Below are positions 5,776 through 6,958 of a DNA stretch of 6,958 bases, one piece after another (position 1 is the first letter of the stretch; the number at the start of each line of letters is the position of its first letter). The notes under the pieces are model-generated. The model was not told the origin of the DNA. It saw nothing but the letters and a program-made list of their open reading frames with translations, and made no database searches. The DNA lies in the NCBI GenBank assembly GCA_028817255.1, contig JAPPQA010000125.1:1-6958 (forward strand), written 5' to 3'. Both the position numbers and the translations under genes were made by a program. This stretch comes from Gammaproteobacteria bacterium (GTDB lineage: Bacteria > Pseudomonadota > Gammaproteobacteria > Porifericomitales > Porifericomitaceae).

Positions 5776-5777
5776 TC

Positions 5778-6890
5778 ATGAGCGGCGAGCGCCTGTTCCG
5801 GGCCGCCCCCAACATTGCCGGCCTCGCCCCCTACCGGCCCGGCGGCGACCCCGCCGCGCTCGCGCGTCGCTACGGACTGTCCGAACTGACCGCCCTGGCC
5901 TCCAACGAGAACCCGCTGGGTCCCGGCGCCAGGGCGCGCGCCGCCCTGCGCCGCCTGCCGCCGCCCGGCCGCTACCCGGACGGCGACGGCAGGCGGCTCA
6001 AGCAGGCGTTGGCAGAGCGCCACGGCGTGGCGCCGGAGCAGATCACGCTGGGCAACGGCTCCAGCGAGACGCTGGAACTGGCGATCCGTGTCCTGGCGGG
6101 GCCGGGGCTGCAGGTCGTCTATCCCCGGTATTCCTTTATCGTTTATGCGTTAGCGACACAGGCACAGGGTGCGGAGGCGGTGGCTTCCCCGGTACGGGAC
6201 TGGGGCTGCGACCCCGGGGCGCTGGCGGCCGCCGTCGGCCCCCACGCTCGCTTGGTCTTGATCGCCAACCCGAACAATCCCACCGGCACCTGGCTGCCCG
6301 CCGCCGAGCTGCGCCGCCTGCTGGAGCTCCTGCCTGCGCACGTGACCGTAGTGGTGGACGAGGCATATGCCGAGTACGTGGAGGCGCCCGGGTACGCCTC
6401 CTGCATCGCTTGGACCGCCGATTTCCCGCGCCTGGCGGTTACGCGCACCTTTTCCAAGGTACACGGCCTGGCCGGCCTGCGCGTGGGGTACGCCGTTTCC
6501 CACCCGGAGTTGGCCGACCTGATGAACCGCGCCCGGCAGCCGTTCAACGTCAACGCGGCAGCCCTGGCGGCGGCGCAGGCGGCGCTGGAAGACACCGACC
6601 ACATCGCGCGCAGCATTTCCCTGAACCGGGCCGGGCGCGAGCAATGGGCCGAAGCCGGCGCGCGGCTGGGACTGCGCTGTATCTCGTCCCAGGGCGACTC
6701 CCAGGGCAACTTCGTTACCCTGGACCTGGAGCGCCCCTCCGGCCCGGTCTTCGAGGCCCTGTTGCGCGCCGGTGTCCTGACGCGGCCCCTGGAGGAATAC
6801 CGGATGCCGCAACATCTGCGGGTTACTATTGGCCGCGAGGAAGAAAACCGCCGCTGCATCGCCGCCCTGCAGCGGGCGCTGGAGCGCTGA
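5778..6890 (+). CDS. hisC: Histidinol-phosphate aminotransferase (aromatic-cluster type)
   Basis: A cytosolic class I/II PLP aminotransferase interconverting imidazole-acetol phosphate plus glutamate and L-histidinol phosphate. In the Pseudomonas-type cluster (hisC2/hisHb) the enzyme is thought also to transaminate aromatic keto acids, so a role after PheA is likely by context. It has 370 residues, normal for HisC. Motifs in order: 'ASNENPLG' (S42-G48), 'RYPDGDG', 'GNGSSETLEL' (usual form GNGSNDxLEL), 'NPNNPTG' (164-170) with PLP-contacting N167, D194 and Y197 in 'DEAYAEY', the Schiff-base lysine K227 in 'TFSKVHGLAGLR' with R235, and the C-terminal substrate arginine R348 in 'HLRVTIG'. The start is placed at ATG 5778 because 'MSGERLFRAAPNIAGLAPY' fits the family N-terminus; ATG 5757 would add 7 residues. 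It lies 109 bp after pheA, a wider gap than elsewhere in the cluster. No degradation of the protein is seen. Confidence 0.95.
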   Translation: MSGERLFRAAPNIAGLAPYRPGGDPAALARRYGLSELTALASNENPLGPGARARAALRRLPPPGRYPDGDGRRLKQALAERHGVAPEQITLGNGSSETLELAIRVLAGPGLQVVYPRYSFIVYALATQAQGAEAVASPVRDWGCDPGALAAAVGPHARLVLIANPNNPTGTWLPAAELRRLLELLPAHVTVVVDEAYAEYVEAPGYASCIAWTADFPRLAVTRTFSKVHGLAGLRVGYAVSHPELADLMNRARQPFNVNAAALAAAQAALEDTDHIARSISLNRAGREQWAEAGARLGLRCISSQGDSQGNFVTLDLERPSGPVFEALLRAGVLTRPLEEYRMPQHLRVTIGREEENRRCIAALQRALER

Positions 6891-6958
6891 GTCTGCCCTC
6901 GCGGCGGCAGCCGCATTCCCTGCGCCGCGCCTGCCGGGGGGCGCGTCAAGCCGTTACG
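6891..6958. other. Non-coding tail after hisC with small hairpin
   Basis: These 68 bp contain no ATG, GTG or TTG opening a convincing gene on the plus strand. GCGGC (6901-6905) and GCCGC (6910-6914) form a 5-bp stem around GGCA, with no T-run after it, so transcription probably continues. By cluster order the next gene should be tyrA (prephenate dehydrogenase, sometimes fused to aroA), beginning beyond the window. Confidence 0.4.

Noticed and set aside
5179..5781. A plus-strand frame overlapping pheA whose stop overlaps the hisC ATG (ATGA), hinting at a pheA frameshift or a small coupled gene.
   Set aside because: PheA already ends with the family C-terminus 'LGSYP' at its own TAG, so no frameshift is needed. 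The other frame is rich in R, P, G and A and has no recognisable domain.
4508..5815. A 435-codon minus-strand open frame over pheA.
   Set aside because: It mirrors pheA codons exactly and has the same compositional look. pheA itself is a full-length, motif-complete enzyme.
6901..6914. Hairpin after hisC as an intrinsic terminator.
   Set aside because: The stem is only 5 bp with no following T-run, and the cluster is expected to continue into tyrA.

Overview
The window is GC-rich chromosomal DNA (by eye about two thirds G+C). It most likely comes from a gammaproteobacterium. The main evidence is four consecutive plus-strand genes in the order gyrA - serC - pheA - hisC. From memory this is the front half of the aromatic-biosynthesis 'supraoperon' of Pseudomonas and relatives (gyrA, serC/pdxF, aroQ-pheA, hisC2/hisHb, tyrA-aroA, cmk, rpsA). 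All four proteins resemble their pseudomonad and E. coli counterparts over their full length. I cannot name the genus.

Layout. Positions 1-192 hold no gene. They contain a perfect hairpin repeat (19-38) that leads into a six-copy tandem array of a ~21-bp purine-rich unit with phased A-tracts (31-154). Positions 193-615, on the minus strand, encode a small single-pass membrane protein that resembles the Coa1 family. Positions 616-831 form a 216-bp divergent intergenic region dense in palindromes and short direct repeats, which presumably carries the promoters for both directions. Then come gyrA (832-3393), serC (3460-4539), pheA (4532-5668, overlapping serC by 8 bp) and hisC (5778-6890). The last 68 bp are non-coding and stop before the expected tyrA.

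How the genes work together. GyrA is the breakage-reunion subunit of DNA gyrase and is not metabolically linked to the rest. SerC makes phosphoserine and also acts in the de novo pyridoxal phosphate route. PheA is a bifunctional chorismate mutase-prephenate dehydratase that makes phenylpyruvate. HisC is a PLP aminotransferase for histidinol phosphate that, in this gene context, probably also transaminates aromatic keto acids. SerC and HisC both use PLP, and pheA and hisC serve aromatic amino acid synthesis.

No previously undescribed multi-gene system is visible. The points worth a second look are the phased A-tract array, the repeat-rich gyrA upstream region, the alanine at the GyrA quinolone-contact position, an altered PLP-lysine loop in SerC, the forced non-ATG start of gyrA, and the near-total absence of TTA, CTA and TCA codons, which creates a very long spurious antisense reading frame.
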